Source of the DNA: JBCCOW01 sp039025855
GTDB taxonomy: Bacteria; Planctomycetota; Phycisphaerae; Phycisphaerales; Phycisphaeraceae
Length of the DNA stretch: 59,669 nt
NCBI GenBank assembly: GCA_039025855.1
Contig: JBCCNL010000023.1
Location: 1-59,669 of the forward strand
Direction of reading: 5' to 3'
The notes under the pieces are model-generated. The model was not told the origin of the DNA, ran no database searches, and was given only the letters and a program-made list of their open reading frames with translations. A program made the translations under genes and the position numbers. Numbering within the stretch: the stretch's first letter is position 1; every line of letters starts with the position of its first letter. Below, piece after piece: positions 6,456-15,276 of the stretch.

Positions 6456-8222
6456 TCACCCCAACCGCTCGGTCGCGACGTGGTACTGCGGGTCTTCCGA
6501 TACGTTCACCTCGACGAGGTCGCCGGCCTTGTCGAGCAGCTCGCGGCACTCGGGGGACAGGTGTGTCAGGTGCAGGCGTTTGCCGGCGGCGCGGTAGCGT
6601 TCGGCGAGCTTGCTGATCGCTTCGAGGCCGGACTGGTCGTAGACGCGGGTGTAGTAGAAGTCGACGACCGTGTCCTCGGGGTCGTGGGCCGGGTCGAAGC
6701 TGTCGGTGAAGTGGGTGACGCTGCCGAAGAACAGGGCCCCGTGGAGCTGGTAGTGCTTGGCCCCCTGCTCGTCGTAGCGGATGTCGACGCCGAGGTGGAA
6801 CGCGTGCCGCCAGGCGAAGATCAGAGCGCTGACCGCAACGCCCAGGATCACGGCCAACGCCAGGTTGTGCGTGAACACCGTGAACCCGGTGACCAGCAGC
6901 ATCACGAAGAAGTCCGCGATCGGGAACCGCCGCCACATCTTCAGCGTGGCCCACTCGAACGTCCCGATCACCACCATGAACATCACGCCGACCAGCGCCG
7001 CCATCGGGATCACCTCGATGTACGGGGCCAGCACCAGCACGAACACCAGCAGCATGACCGACGCGGTGATTCCTGAGAGCCGACCACGCCCGCCGCTGTT
7101 CACGTTGATCAGCGACTGCCCGATCATCGCACAACCCCCCATCCCGCCGAACAGCCCGCACGTCACGTTCGCCACGCCCTGCCCGACGCACTCCTTGTTG
7201 CCCCGGCCCCGCGTCTCGGTGATCTCGTCCACCAGCGTCAATGTCATCAGCGATTCGATCAAACCGACCCCCGCGAGGATCAACGCGAACGGCAGGATGA
7301 CCCACAGCGTGTTCAACAGCTCCGCTGGGGCGTAAGGCGCTAACGCCGAGTCTTCGATCCCCCAGTCGTCGTTCAAGAAGAACGGCCGCGGCACCCCCCC
7401 GCTCAGCCCGATCGCTTCCTCATCCACGCCCGCCAACACGTCCTCCAGTTCGGCCGCCTCCAGCTTGACGTCTCCTGTCGGCACCACCCGCAACCCCTCT
7501 GGCAACACCTGCGCCCCCACCGCCTCTACCGCTGCTTCTTCCTTCGCCGAAGCCGCCTCGCGCACGGCTTTTGCCTTCTCATTGGTGACCAGCATGTCTC
7601 GGATCGTCGGCGTCTCGACCCCGAAGACCGAAGACAGCCCGATCGCCCCGAACGTCACCACCACGATCGCCGCCAGCGAGCTCGGCACCGCCTTAGTCAG
7701 CTTCGGCAGCCCCCAGATGATCAGCATCGTCACCGCGACCAGAATCCCCATCACCACCAACGGCGTCCCCGTCATGTACTTCAACGCCCCATCCTCACCG
7801 AGCATCTCAAAACTGCTCAGCTGAGCCATCCCGATGACGATCGCCAGCCCGTTGACGAACCCGAGCATCACACTCGCAGGCACGATCCGGATCAGCATCC
7901 CCAGTCGACAGATGCCCACGACCAATTGAAACAGCCCCGCCAGCACCACCGCAGGGAACAGGTACGCCACCCCGTGCTCCGCCACCAGCGCGACGACCAC
8001 CACCGCCATCGCCCCGGTCGCCCCAGAAATCATGCCCGGCCGGCCGCCCAGCACGGCCGTGATGAACCCGATGAAGAAGGCCGAGTACAGCCCGATGATC
8101 GGGTCCACCCCCGCGACGAACGCGAACGCCACCGCCTCGGGCACCAGGGCCAACGCAACGGTCATCCCCGACAGTACGTCATTCTTGATCGTCCGCTTCC
8201 GCTTGCGAAAAAAGTCCAGCAC
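6456..8222 (-). CDS. SulP family anion transporter with STAS domain
   Basis: 588-residue SLC26/SulP carrier for sulfate, bicarbonate or similar anions in the inner membrane. The N-terminus matches the signature region ('NDVLSGMTVALALVPEAVAFAFVAGVDPIIGLYSAF', 'GATGAMAVVVVAL'). The core helices continue to 'VIPMAALVGVMFMVVIGTFEW', and a C-terminal STAS domain starts near residue 480 ('YQLHGALFFGSVTHFTDSFD'). Residues about 211-298 form a soluble, Glu/Ala-rich segment some 50-60 residues longer than the usual loop ('REAASAKEEAAVEAVGAQVL'). The start is GTG with GAGG about ten bases upstream. The substrate is not decidable from sequence; bicarbonate transport as in BicA-like members is possible. 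Confidence 0.9.
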   Translation of the reverse strand: MLDFFRKRKRTIKNDVLSGMTVALALVPEAVAFAFVAGVDPIIGLYSAFFIGFITAVLGGRPGMISGATGAMAVVVVALVAEHGVAYLFPAVVLAGLFQLVVGICRLGMLIRIVPASVMLGFVNGLAIVIGMAQLSSFEMLGEDGALKYMTGTPLVVMGILVAVTMLIIWGLPKLTKAVPSSLAAIVVVTFGAIGLSSVFGVETPTIRDMLVTNEKAKAVREAASAKEEAAVEAVGAQVLPEGLRVVPTGDVKLEAAELEDVLAGVDEEAIGLSGGVPRPFFLNDDWGIEDSALAPYAPAELLNTLWVILPFALILAGVGLIESLMTLTLVDEITETRGRGNKECVGQGVANVTCGLFGGMGGCAMIGQSLINVNSGGRGRLSGITASVMLLVFVLVLAPYIEVIPMAALVGVMFMVVIGTFEWATLKMWRRFPIADFFVMLLVTGFTVFTHNLALAVILGVAVSALIFAWRHAFHLGVDIRYDEQGAKHYQLHGALFFGSVTHFTDSFDPAHDPEDTVVDFYYTRVYDQSGLEAISKLAERYRAAGKRLHLTHLSPECRELLDKAGDLVEVNVSEDPQYHVATERLG

Positions 8223-8441
8223 CTAACACGCACCTCATCACAGCAACCGGGGATCGCCCGGCCTGCCCTCGACGTCTCCAAACCAAACACAGCCCACCAC
8301 GATCCCCTCCCGCGGCGAGACTATGACGACGACGCCCACCCACGTCAAACCAAACCATCCCTCGGCCCTCGCCGGACCGCACGACCGCGTTATCCCGCCC
8401 GCCCGCTTGCCCGACGCCTCGGACAAATCTGCACAAGACAA

Positions 8442-8469
8442 TTGCATCCGCTCATCAAGTCGCTACATT
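8442..8469 (+). promoter_or_regulatory. Candidate promoter of PEP-CTERM gene
   Basis: TTGCAT (8442-8447), 16 bp, TACATT (8464-8469), about 40 bases before the GTG start at 8509, which has its own AGGAG ribosome site. The rest of the intergenic space 8223-8508 shows nothing further. Confidence 0.35.
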
Positions 8470-8508
8470 CGGAGTAGGGAAGAAGTGCACCACCAACCAG
8501 GAGAGGCT

Positions 8509-9414
8509 GTGAAGAAGGTTCCGCGGGTATGTCGTTGTGGGACTGTCGTCTGGCTGTTGGGCGCGACGCTCAGCCAAGCCACGATTGCGGACACCATCGT
8601 CGTCGACTTCGAGAACGATGAGTTCGGCGATCCGATGATCCATGGCCAGATCATCGACCCGGCCTTCGATGCCGACAACCTTGAATTCGGCACCGGGCTC
8701 ATCGACATCACCTCCCGCACCCTGCCCATCGCCACCGGTCAGGGCCACTTCGGTGTCACCGTCTTCGACTCCGACCGCACGACCGGCCCCGACCCAGACC
8801 TTCAGGTCGGCAGCGGCAACATCCTGATCCTCCAGAACGATCAGCTCACCACCACCGCCCTCGTTACCAACCCCGACGTCGGGCTCACCTACGTCACTCC
8901 CGACGACGAGGCCACCGTCGATGACGCCGGGGCCATCATCTTCACCTTTGCCGTGCCCCTGCCCGTCAGGTCCATCGACCTCGTGGACATCGACCGCGGC
9001 GTCCAGGTGACCGTCACACTCACCGACGCCGACGGGCTCACCCGAACATTCATTGTCGAGCCCGACTTCACCTTCGACATCAACACCGAAGGCATCACGG
9101 CCAACGGCGTCGACGGTATCGAGACCCTCCAGCTCGATACCCTCGCCACCCAGACCGGCGAGGGCGGCGGCGACGCCAACGCCACCGAAGACGCCGGCTT
9201 CAATCCAGAGGAAGTCGTCGAACTCGACGTCGCCTTCGGCCCCGCGCCGAACGTGGACTCGCCCTCCGGCGGGCTCGACAACCTCGTCATCGAGTTCGGC
9301 GGCACCATCCAGGTCATCCCCGAGCCCGCGTCCCTCGGCCTCGTCCTCGGCGGCCTCTGCCTCCTCACCCGCCGAAGACCCGACGCCCGCCAGACATCTC
9401 AAATCACCTCCTGA
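8509..9414 (+). CDS. PEP-CTERM sorting domain protein
   Basis: 301-residue exported protein of unknown binding role. The N-terminal signal peptide 'KKVPRVCRCGTVVWLLGATLSQATIA' ends before 'DTIVVDFEND'. The middle is a beta-rich Asp/Thr-rich domain. The C-terminus carries the sorting signal 'VIPEPASLGLVLGGLCLLTRRR': PEP motif, hydrophobic helix, Arg cluster. About ten residues follow the Arg cluster, longer than usual. The start is GTG, chosen because AGGAGAGG lies just upstream and the signal peptide begins there; the open frame extends upstream through unlikely sequence. PEP-CTERM proteins are processed by an exosortase, and none is encoded in this window. Confidence 0.85.
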   Translation: MKKVPRVCRCGTVVWLLGATLSQATIADTIVVDFENDEFGDPMIHGQIIDPAFDADNLEFGTGLIDITSRTLPIATGQGHFGVTVFDSDRTTGPDPDLQVGSGNILILQNDQLTTTALVTNPDVGLTYVTPDDEATVDDAGAIIFTFAVPLPVRSIDLVDIDRGVQVTVTLTDADGLTRTFIVEPDFTFDINTEGITANGVDGIETLQLDTLATQTGEGGGDANATEDAGFNPEEVVELDVAFGPAPNVDSPSGGLDNLVIEFGGTIQVIPEPASLGLVLGGLCLLTRRRPDARQTSQITS

Positions 9415-9522
9415 AACCGCCGTCTCTTGGTGTAGGCTCGGCCTGTGCGCACAAACCGTGCGAACGCGCCAAGACCGCAGCCTTTCCCCAACCTACGCAT
9501 CGCGGCCCCACAGGAGTACCCC

Positions 9523-10506
9523 ATGCGCGAAGCCCTCGTGATGGTGCACGGCGTCCAGCCCGGCACCAACCCCCAGCCCCATGACGCCGACTACACCGCC
9601 ATCTTCAACGGCGTCTCCGGCCAGCTCCCCCACGATTCACCCTGGAAGACCGCCCCCATCATCAGCGTCGAGTGGGGCGAACGCTACCCCGCCACCGACG
9701 GCCCCGACCGCAACCACCACTTCCTCTCCGCCGCCCAACGCTACTACGGCAAGGCCACCCTTGACACCCTCAAGGCCACCGACCGCTTCTCCATCAACCC
9801 CGCCCGATACGTCATCGACGGCCTCCGCGACCTCGTCATGCTCGGCTTCGGCGACATGTTCTACTACGTCAGCCAGGACGGCAAAGCCTCCCTCCGCACC
9901 GAGTTGGTCAATCAGGTCGTCGACGGCCTCACCCCACCCAACGGCACCCCCGACGACGAGGCTTGGTCGCTCACCTTCGTGGGCCACTCCGCTGGCTCGG
10001 TCATCTGCGCCGACTTCCTGTTCCTCCTCTTCTACGACCACAACCGCATCGACAAGTTCCTCGGCGACCACGAAGACCTCTCACCCGCCGAGTACGACGC
10101 GCTCAAAGACAAGCTCCAAACCCTCCGCGAGATGGCCAGGCAAGGCCGACTCCGCGTCCGCCGACTCATCACCCTCGGCTCCCCCTTCGCGCTCGTCCTC
10201 CCCCGCAACCGCGCCCTCGTCGAGCGCCTCGCCAATCAGCAACCCCTCGACCCCGCCCACTACGGCCTCGCCCACAGCCCCGCCGACCAGCCCGGCTCAC
10301 CCTTCGACACCAGCCCCCTCACCGGCCCCCGCTGGATCAACATCTGGGACCGCGACGACCCGATCGCCTACCCCGTCGCCCAACTCTTTAACGCCCCCGA
10401 CCACGTCACCGACCTCCACATCAACGTCAGCAACTCCGTCGCCAAGGCCCACGGCGCATACTGGGACGACCGCACGGTCCACAAGCAACTCGCCGAAAGG
10501 TGGTGA
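9523..10506 (+). CDS. Putative alpha/beta hydrolase (lipase-like)
   Basis: 327 residues. It begins 'MREALVMVHGVQPGTNPQP' (oxyanion HG region) and has a nucleophile elbow 'LTFVGHSAGSVICADFLF' (GHSAG, Ser about 161). A Ser/Asp/His arrangement is plausible, with late Asp residues in 'NIWDRDDPIAYP' and His in 'AHGAYWDD'. There is no signal peptide or membrane segment, so it is probably cytoplasmic. The ATG at 9523 has AGGAG seven bases upstream; the earlier in-frame start has no support. It stands alone between the PEP-CTERM gene and convergent pheS. The substrate is unknown; an esterase or lipase-like role is inferred from the fold only. Confidence 0.7.
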   Translation: MREALVMVHGVQPGTNPQPHDADYTAIFNGVSGQLPHDSPWKTAPIISVEWGERYPATDGPDRNHHFLSAAQRYYGKATLDTLKATDRFSINPARYVIDGLRDLVMLGFGDMFYYVSQDGKASLRTELVNQVVDGLTPPNGTPDDEAWSLTFVGHSAGSVICADFLFLLFYDHNRIDKFLGDHEDLSPAEYDALKDKLQTLREMARQGRLRVRRLITLGSPFALVLPRNRALVERLANQQPLDPAHYGLAHSPADQPGSPFDTSPLTGPRWINIWDRDDPIAYPVAQLFNAPDHVTDLHINVSNSVAKAHGAYWDDRTVHKQLAERW

Positions 10507-10580
10507 CCCCACAAGCCCCACGCCCCACGCAGCGAGCCGGGCTGTGTCGGACCGGCCGACCCGCGATCAACCTCAATCAC

Positions 10581-11603
10581 TCAAAACCGCTTCAAGAACC
10601 GCACGTCATTCTCGAACAACCAGCGGATATCCGGGATCCCGTACTTCCGCATCACCAGCCGTTCGATCCCCAGCCCGAATGCGAAGCCGGTCCATTCCTC
10701 GGGGTCGTAGCCCACCGCCTCGAAGACCGCCGGGTCGACCATCCCGCAGCCGCCGACCTCCATCCACTCCGGGCCCTTGCCCAGGTCCATCTTCACGTAC
10801 AGCTCCGCCGAAGGCTCGGTGAACGGGAAGTAGCTCGGCACCAGGTCGATCTCCGCGTCCGGCCCAAACATCGCCCGCGCAAACTGCACCAGCGTCGTCT
10901 TGAGGTCCACCATGCTCACGCCCTTGTCGACATACAGCCCCTCGATCTGGTGGAACATCGAGTAGTGCGTCGCGTCGTGCTCGTCCGGCCGATACACCCG
11001 GCCCACCGACACGACCCGCACCGGCGGCTCCGTCTCCTCCATCACCCGCACCTGCACCGTGCTCGTCTGCGACCGCATCAGCTTCGGGTTCGGCTCCGAT
11101 GGGTCCGTCAGATAGAAGTTGTCCAGCGGGTCCCTCGCCGGGTGCGACTCGGGGATGTTCAACGCCACGAAGTTGTGGTGCTCGTCCTCCAGCTCCGGGC
11201 CCTCCACCGGTGTGAAACCCATCCGACCAAACACCTCGACGATCTCGTCGATCACCTGCGTGATGATGTGACGCCGACCCAACCCCGGCGACTCGCCCGG
11301 CTCCGTCACATCAACGCCTAACAAGCCCGCAGATGCCGAAGGCTTCTGCGCGGCTCCCCCCGCACCCGACAACGCCCCCTCAAACGCCTCCTGCAGCGCC
11401 CCCGTCAGCGCGTTCGCCCCCTGCCCGAACGCCCGCTTCTGCTCCTTCGGCACCTCCTTCATCAGCCCCATCAACGCCTTGAGCTGGCCCTTGCTCCCCA
11501 GGTACCGCACCCGGAACGCCTCCAGCGCCTCGGCTCCAGCCGCCTTCGCCTCGGCCAGCTCCGCCGCCGCCGCCGCTTTCAATTCATCGATCTTCTCCAG
11601 CAT
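10581..11603 (-). CDS. pheS: Phenylalanine--tRNA ligase alpha subunit
   Basis: 340 residues. Catalytic alpha subunit of the class II PheRS (alpha2beta2), which charges tRNA-Phe. The N-terminal coiled coil ('LEKIDELKAAAAAELAEAKAAG') is followed by the family signature 'VRYLGSKGQLKALM'. The catalytic core includes 'HPARDPLDNFYL', 'LMRSQTSTVQVRVM' (motif 2 area), 'FHQIEGLYVD', 'YFPFTEPSAEL' and 'FGLGIERLVMRKYGI' (motif 3). The start MLEKI at 11603 has TATGCT ending six bases upstream; the longer open frame is unlike the family. No pheT lies next to it: downstream is a convergent hydrolase gene. Confidence 0.95.
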   Translation of the reverse strand: MLEKIDELKAAAAAELAEAKAAGAEALEAFRVRYLGSKGQLKALMGLMKEVPKEQKRAFGQGANALTGALQEAFEGALSGAGGAAQKPSASAGLLGVDVTEPGESPGLGRRHIITQVIDEIVEVFGRMGFTPVEGPELEDEHHNFVALNIPESHPARDPLDNFYLTDPSEPNPKLMRSQTSTVQVRVMEETEPPVRVVSVGRVYRPDEHDATHYSMFHQIEGLYVDKGVSMVDLKTTLVQFARAMFGPDAEIDLVPSYFPFTEPSAELYVKMDLGKGPEWMEVGGCGMVDPAVFEAVGYDPEEWTGFAFGLGIERLVMRKYGIPDIRWLFENDVRFLKRF

Positions 11604-11615
11604 CCCCGCAGCATA
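11604..11615 (-). promoter_or_regulatory. -10 box for leaderless pheS
   Basis: TATGCT (11615-11610) then GCGGGG and the ATG at 11603; no ribosome site. Confidence 0.45.
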
Positions 11616-11840
11616 CCCCACAGCCGGCGGTAAAGCCGCCACCGGTGGTGGCGGTCACGCTGCCAAACCCCCAACACAAGACACAAGGCCACAACCCCTC
11701 AACCGCGCAAAAAATGCGGACTTATCGGGCCGCACGCCGATCTCTCTTCTAGCGTCATGCGGCAAGCCCCTTCCGCTCTACCGCCCGACGCTCGTCACGC
11801 CACACCCTCTGCACCCTCGCACCACCCCAAGGACGGCAAG

Positions 11841-13145
11841 ATGCGACCCACCCCCCCCCACATCGCCCGCATGCTGGACGAGGCCTCCAAACCCCAGCCC
11901 CTCGACCACCCCCTGCCCCGCCGAGCCTGGCGTCGCGTCCTCAACCAGCTCCGCGACCTCGCCTCCGTCCTCCAACCACTGACCCAGTACGTCTTCCGGC
12001 CCCTGGCTACCGGCACCGTCGACACCGCCACCGAAATCCGCCAACACGCCCGGCAACAGCTCGCCAAGACCGGCATGCCCGCCGTCCTCAGCCGGCATCT
12101 CCCCACCGCAGGTGCTGTCCTCCTCCTCGTGGCCGTGTTCCTGGGCATGTCCGCCCTCCGCCCCGACCCCGTCGCCGGCTCCGACGCCTCCGCGGGCCTC
12201 CCCGCCACCGCTTCCGCCGCAACCCCGAATACCACGCCCGACCTCTACGCCGCTAACACCCGCACCGTCGCGTACCACCAGGCCGAGCACCCGCTCCGCC
12301 AGACCGCCCGTCAGACCGCCCCGACCCCGCGGCGAGTCCTGCCCCCACGGAACACTACCCTGCCCCCCCTGCTCGCCGCCGCCAACAACCCCACGCCCGC
12401 TCGACCCAACCCAACCGCTCCACCCCCTGAAACCACAACACCGCGGACCTCGCCAACACCAACGCCCCCACCGCAGGCGACTCTCGCGATCGCACCGCGT
12501 CCCATCGTCTCCCTTGAGGCCAAGCCCGCCCTCACCGAGCCCGCCGCCCCCACCTCAACCAACCCCCAGCCCGGCAAAGACCTCCCGCCCGTCGTCTTCC
12601 TCATCGACGCCTCCGGCTCCATGGTCGACGTCCTGCCCAAGGCTCACGGCTGGCTCGCCCAGCGCCTCGCCAAACTCCCCAACGGCCAACCCTTCACCGT
12701 CATCCTCTTCAGTGCCGACACCCTCGCCGAACCAAGACACCCGAGCGGACAAAGCCGCGGCCTCCGCCCCGCCAACGCCTCCACCCGCGACGCCGCCCTC
12801 CGCTGGCTCACCACCACCGGCCCCCAGATCGCCGCCGGCCGATCCGACCCCCAGGCCGCCCTCGGCGTCGCCCTCGCCTACGCCCCCGGCACCCTCGTCA
12901 TCGCCTCTGACGACGGCTTCGCCCAACGCTCCATGTGGGGCACCGGACCCGGCCTCCACGCCGCCATCGACCAGCTCGTCGCCTCCCAATCCGACCCCCA
13001 ACAACTCACCATCGATACAGCCCAGTTCCTCTACCGCTCCGTCGACGGCACCCTCGAAGCCCTCGCCAGCCGCTTCGCGGGTACCTACACCTTCATCCCC
13101 GACCCCCCGATCAACACCGCCCGCCAGCTCATCCCGCTGTACTAA
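11841..13145 (+). CDS. Membrane-anchored von Willebrand factor A domain protein
   Basis: 434 residues. An N-terminal region of about 90 residues is followed by one membrane helix ('TAGAVLLLVAVFLGMSAL'). A Pro/Thr-rich linker of about 120 residues comes next ('TPTPPPQATLAIAPRPIV'), then a C-terminal VWA domain. Its MIDAS motif is 'FLIDASGSMVDVL' (DxSxS), with a later 'VIASDDGF'. Such domains bind partner proteins through a metal ion; the partner here is unknown. The ATG at 11841 has AAGGA seven bases upstream; the open frame starts 84 bases earlier without a signal. The stop is followed immediately by the left 97-bp repeat of the transposase unit. Confidence 0.75.
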   Translation: MRPTPPHIARMLDEASKPQPLDHPLPRRAWRRVLNQLRDLASVLQPLTQYVFRPLATGTVDTATEIRQHARQQLAKTGMPAVLSRHLPTAGAVLLLVAVFLGMSALRPDPVAGSDASAGLPATASAATPNTTPDLYAANTRTVAYHQAEHPLRQTARQTAPTPRRVLPPRNTTLPPLLAAANNPTPARPNPTAPPPETTTPRTSPTPTPPPQATLAIAPRPIVSLEAKPALTEPAAPTSTNPQPGKDLPPVVFLIDASGSMVDVLPKAHGWLAQRLAKLPNGQPFTVILFSADTLAEPRHPSGQSRGLRPANASTRDAALRWLTTTGPQIAAGRSDPQAALGVALAYAPGTLVIASDDGFAQRSMWGTGPGLHAAIDQLVASQSDPQQLTIDTAQFLYRSVDGTLEALASRFAGTYTFIPDPPINTARQLIPLY

Positions 13146-13242
13146 AAAGCCGGGACCGGTGGTCCCGGCCGTCCCGCAGATGCGTCCGGGCAAACGACGA
13201 ACACCCGGCCTGCAGGCCGGCACCAGCGGTGCCGGCTTTATA
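13146..13242 (+). repeat. Left 97-bp repeat flanking RAYT transposase gene
   Basis: Starts AAAGCCGGGACC and ends GGTGCCGGCTTTATA. It holds hairpins GCCGGGACC/GGTCCCGGC, CCGGCC/GGCCGG and GCCGGCACC/GGTGCCGGC. It is a direct repeat of 13777-13873 with the same length and few mismatches. Its last bases supply the TATAGT box used as the -10 of the transposase gene. Confidence 0.85.
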
Positions 13243-13250
13243 GTCGTGGG
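13239..13250 (+). promoter_or_regulatory. -10 box for leaderless transposase gene, inside repeat end
   Basis: TATAGT (13239-13244) then CGTGGG and the ATG at 13251. The box is created at the junction of the left repeat, so the repeat carries the promoter of its own transposase gene. Confidence 0.45.
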
Positions 13251-13778
13251 ATGGCCAACACGATGGGCTATCACATCGTCCTCGCGGGCTACGGCCTGTG
13301 GCTGCCCGGCGACTCCCGCGGCTCCTGGTCCACCGCCTGGGACGAACAGATCGGCTTCCATCACCCGCACCGCCTCAACCCCGGTGACCCCGTCCGGCAG
13401 CGTATGGCTCGGGAGCGCATGAAGCACCCGCCCGCACGTCTCACTTCAGCCATGTCTCAGCAGGTCATCACGACGATCGGCAAATGCGAAGCCTCATCGT
13501 CTTGGCGGATCGTTGCTGCAAGCGTCGAGCCCTCCCACACCCATCTGCTCGTGACCTACTCTGAGCGAGCTATCGATAACACCGTCAAGTGGATCAAGGA
13601 CCGCTGCACCAAGGCAATCCATCTACACACCGACCACTCGGGACCGGTCTGGTGCGAGGGCCGGTGGCGGTCGTACATCTTCGACGACATGACATGGACC
13701 AACACCACGGACTACATCCGGCGTCACAACCTGCGTCGCGGCGAACCCGCTGACCCATACCCCTGGATCACCCCATAA
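13251..13778 (+). CDS. REP-associated tyrosine transposase (RAYT, Y1/HUH family)
   Basis: 175-residue single-strand nuclease of the IS200-like Y1 type that cuts at hairpin-linked recognition sites. The metal-binding HUH motif is 'SHTHLLV' (His96, His98). The likely nucleophile Tyr155 lies in 'NTTDYIRRHN'. The N-terminus 'GYHIVLAGYGLWLPGDSRGSW' is typical of the RAYT branch. Two 97-bp direct repeats rich in hairpins bracket the gene exactly: the left one ends eight bases before the ATG and the TAA overlaps the start of the right one. Members of this family are usually single-copy, domesticated genes that spread short palindromes; whether this one is active is unknown. Confidence 0.9.
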   Translation: MANTMGYHIVLAGYGLWLPGDSRGSWSTAWDEQIGFHHPHRLNPGDPVRQRMARERMKHPPARLTSAMSQQVITTIGKCEASSSWRIVAASVEPSHTHLLVTYSERAIDNTVKWIKDRCTKAIHLHTDHSGPVWCEGRWRSYIFDDMTWTNTTDYIRRHNLRRGEPADPYPWITP

Positions 13779-13873
13779 AGCCGGGACCGCTGGTCCCGGC
13801 CGTCCCGCGGATGCGCCCAGGCAGACGGTAAACACCCGACCCGCGGGCCGGCACCAACGGTGCCGGCTTTATA
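13777..13873 (+). repeat. Right 97-bp repeat flanking RAYT transposase gene
   Basis: Same length and order of hairpins as 13146-13242 (AAAGCCGGGACC ... GGTGCCGGCTTTATA) with scattered substitutions, including compensated ones (GGACCGGTGGTCC versus GGACCGCTGGTCC). It contains the stop codon of purD (complement of 13869-13871) and overlaps the TAA of the transposase gene. Confidence 0.85.
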
Positions 13874-15215
13874 AAGCTCGGAACCCGATGTCGCGACGGA
13901 AGAACCCGCCCTCAAACTCGATCTTCTCGCAGGCGGCGTTGGCCTTCGCCTGGGCTTCCGCAAGCGTCGCAGCGGTGGCTGTGACGTTCAGGACACGCCC
14001 GCCGGCGGTGACGACCTGACCCGACTTGTCGAGCTTGGTCCCGGCATGGAAGACCGTCACATCCGGGTCGGACTCGGCGTCCTCGATGCCGGTGATCGGT
14101 AGGCCCTTGGCGTAGTCGCCGGGGTAGCCGCCGGAAGCCATGACGACGCTGACGCTGTGCGTGTTCTGCGGGAACGCGAGGTTGGCCTCGTCGAGCTGAC
14201 CGGTGCAGGTCTTGATCATCGCATCGAGCAGGTCGCCCTTCATGCGGACCATGAGGGCCTGGGTCTCGGGGTCGCCGAAGCGGGTGTTGAACTCGAGGAC
14301 CTTCGGGCCGCCGGCCGTAAGCATCAGCCCGGCATACAGCACGCCTTTGAAGTCGATGCCCTCGCGCTTGAGGGCGTCGACCGTCGGCACCAGGACCTCG
14401 GCGAAGACGGTATCCATCAGCGAATCCGTCGCGGCGGGGGTCGGGCAATAGACGCCCATGCCGCCGGTGTTGAGCCCGGTGTCGCCCTCGCCGACGGGCT
14501 TGTGGTCCTGCGACGGGTCGAGCACGTAGATGTTCCGGCCATCAACCAGCGCGAGGACAGACACCTCCTGCCCGACCAGCCGCTCTTCGATCACAACCGT
14601 GTCGCCAGCCTCGCCGAACGCGCGGTCCTTCATGATCAGGTCGACCGCGGCCTTGGCCTCTTCTGGCGAGTCGGTCACGATCGCGCCCTTACCCTTGGCG
14701 AGCCCCGCCGCTTTGACCACGACCGGCAACTCGCGGGCTTCGACATAGGCCGCCGCCTGCTCGTAGTTGGTGAACGACTTGGCGTCGGCGGTCGGGATCG
14801 AGCAGGCCCGCATGAGGTCCTTGGCGTAGGCCTTGTCGGCTTCGAGGCGGGCGCCGTCCGCGGTCGGGCCGAACACGAGGCGCGGCCGGGTGTCGCCGGC
14901 CCCAGGCTTGACCAGGCGATCGGCGAGGCCGTGCGCGAGCGGGTCTTCGGGGCCGATGACGATGAGTGAGACGTTGTTCTGCCGAGCGAAGTAGTCGATC
15001 GCATCGGCGTTCTTCGTGTTGACTGGCTCTATAGGCAGGTCCACGTTCGTGCCCAGAGAAGCGGTCCCGCCGTTGCCCGGGGCGAAGAAGAGCTTGCCGC
15101 AGCGTTTGGACTGCTTCAACTTCCAGCCCAGCGCGTGTTCGCGCCCGCCGGAGCCGAGGATCAGGACGTTGACGCGGTCGGGCAGGTCGGGGGGTGTCTT
15201 GGAGGGCTTGGCCAT
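13869..15215 (-). CDS. purD: Phosphoribosylamine--glycine ligase
   Basis: 448 residues. ATP-grasp enzyme for step two of purine synthesis: phosphoribosylamine + glycine to GAR. The sequence has 'VLILGSGGREHALGWKL' (N-terminal signature), 'APGNGGTASLG', 'VIGPEDPLAHGLADRL', the ATP-grasp loop 'PVVVKAAGLAKGKGAIVTD' and metal-site 'KVLEFNTRFGDPETQALM'. The start MAKPSK (15215) fits the family. A TATCCT box lies nine bases upstream, and an ATG seven codons earlier is the alternative. It is a single gene, divergent from a SpoU methyltransferase. Its stop lies inside the right RAYT-flanking repeat. Confidence 0.95.
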   Translation of the reverse strand: MAKPSKTPPDLPDRVNVLILGSGGREHALGWKLKQSKRCGKLFFAPGNGGTASLGTNVDLPIEPVNTKNADAIDYFARQNNVSLIVIGPEDPLAHGLADRLVKPGAGDTRPRLVFGPTADGARLEADKAYAKDLMRACSIPTADAKSFTNYEQAAAYVEARELPVVVKAAGLAKGKGAIVTDSPEEAKAAVDLIMKDRAFGEAGDTVVIEERLVGQEVSVLALVDGRNIYVLDPSQDHKPVGEGDTGLNTGGMGVYCPTPAATDSLMDTVFAEVLVPTVDALKREGIDFKGVLYAGLMLTAGGPKVLEFNTRFGDPETQALMVRMKGDLLDAMIKTCTGQLDEANLAFPQNTHSVSVVMASGGYPGDYAKGLPITGIEDAESDPDVTVFHAGTKLDKSGQVVTAGGRVLNVTATAATLAEAQAKANAACEKIEFEGGFFRRDIGFRAL

Positions 15216-15264
15216 GTGGCGGGGAGGATAGAGCATGTTCGGTGTGCGCGGCGCGGCATCGGAT

Positions 15265-15276
15265 TATCGTGCGGGG
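15265..15276 (+). promoter_or_regulatory. -10 box for leaderless SpoU gene
   Basis: TATCGT (15265-15270) then GCGGGG and the GTG at 15277. Confidence 0.35.

Noticed and set aside
13146..13873. CRISPR-like reading of the two 97-bp repeats
   Set aside because: Only two copies, the spacer is a complete RAYT gene and the repeats contain multiple hairpins; no cas genes.
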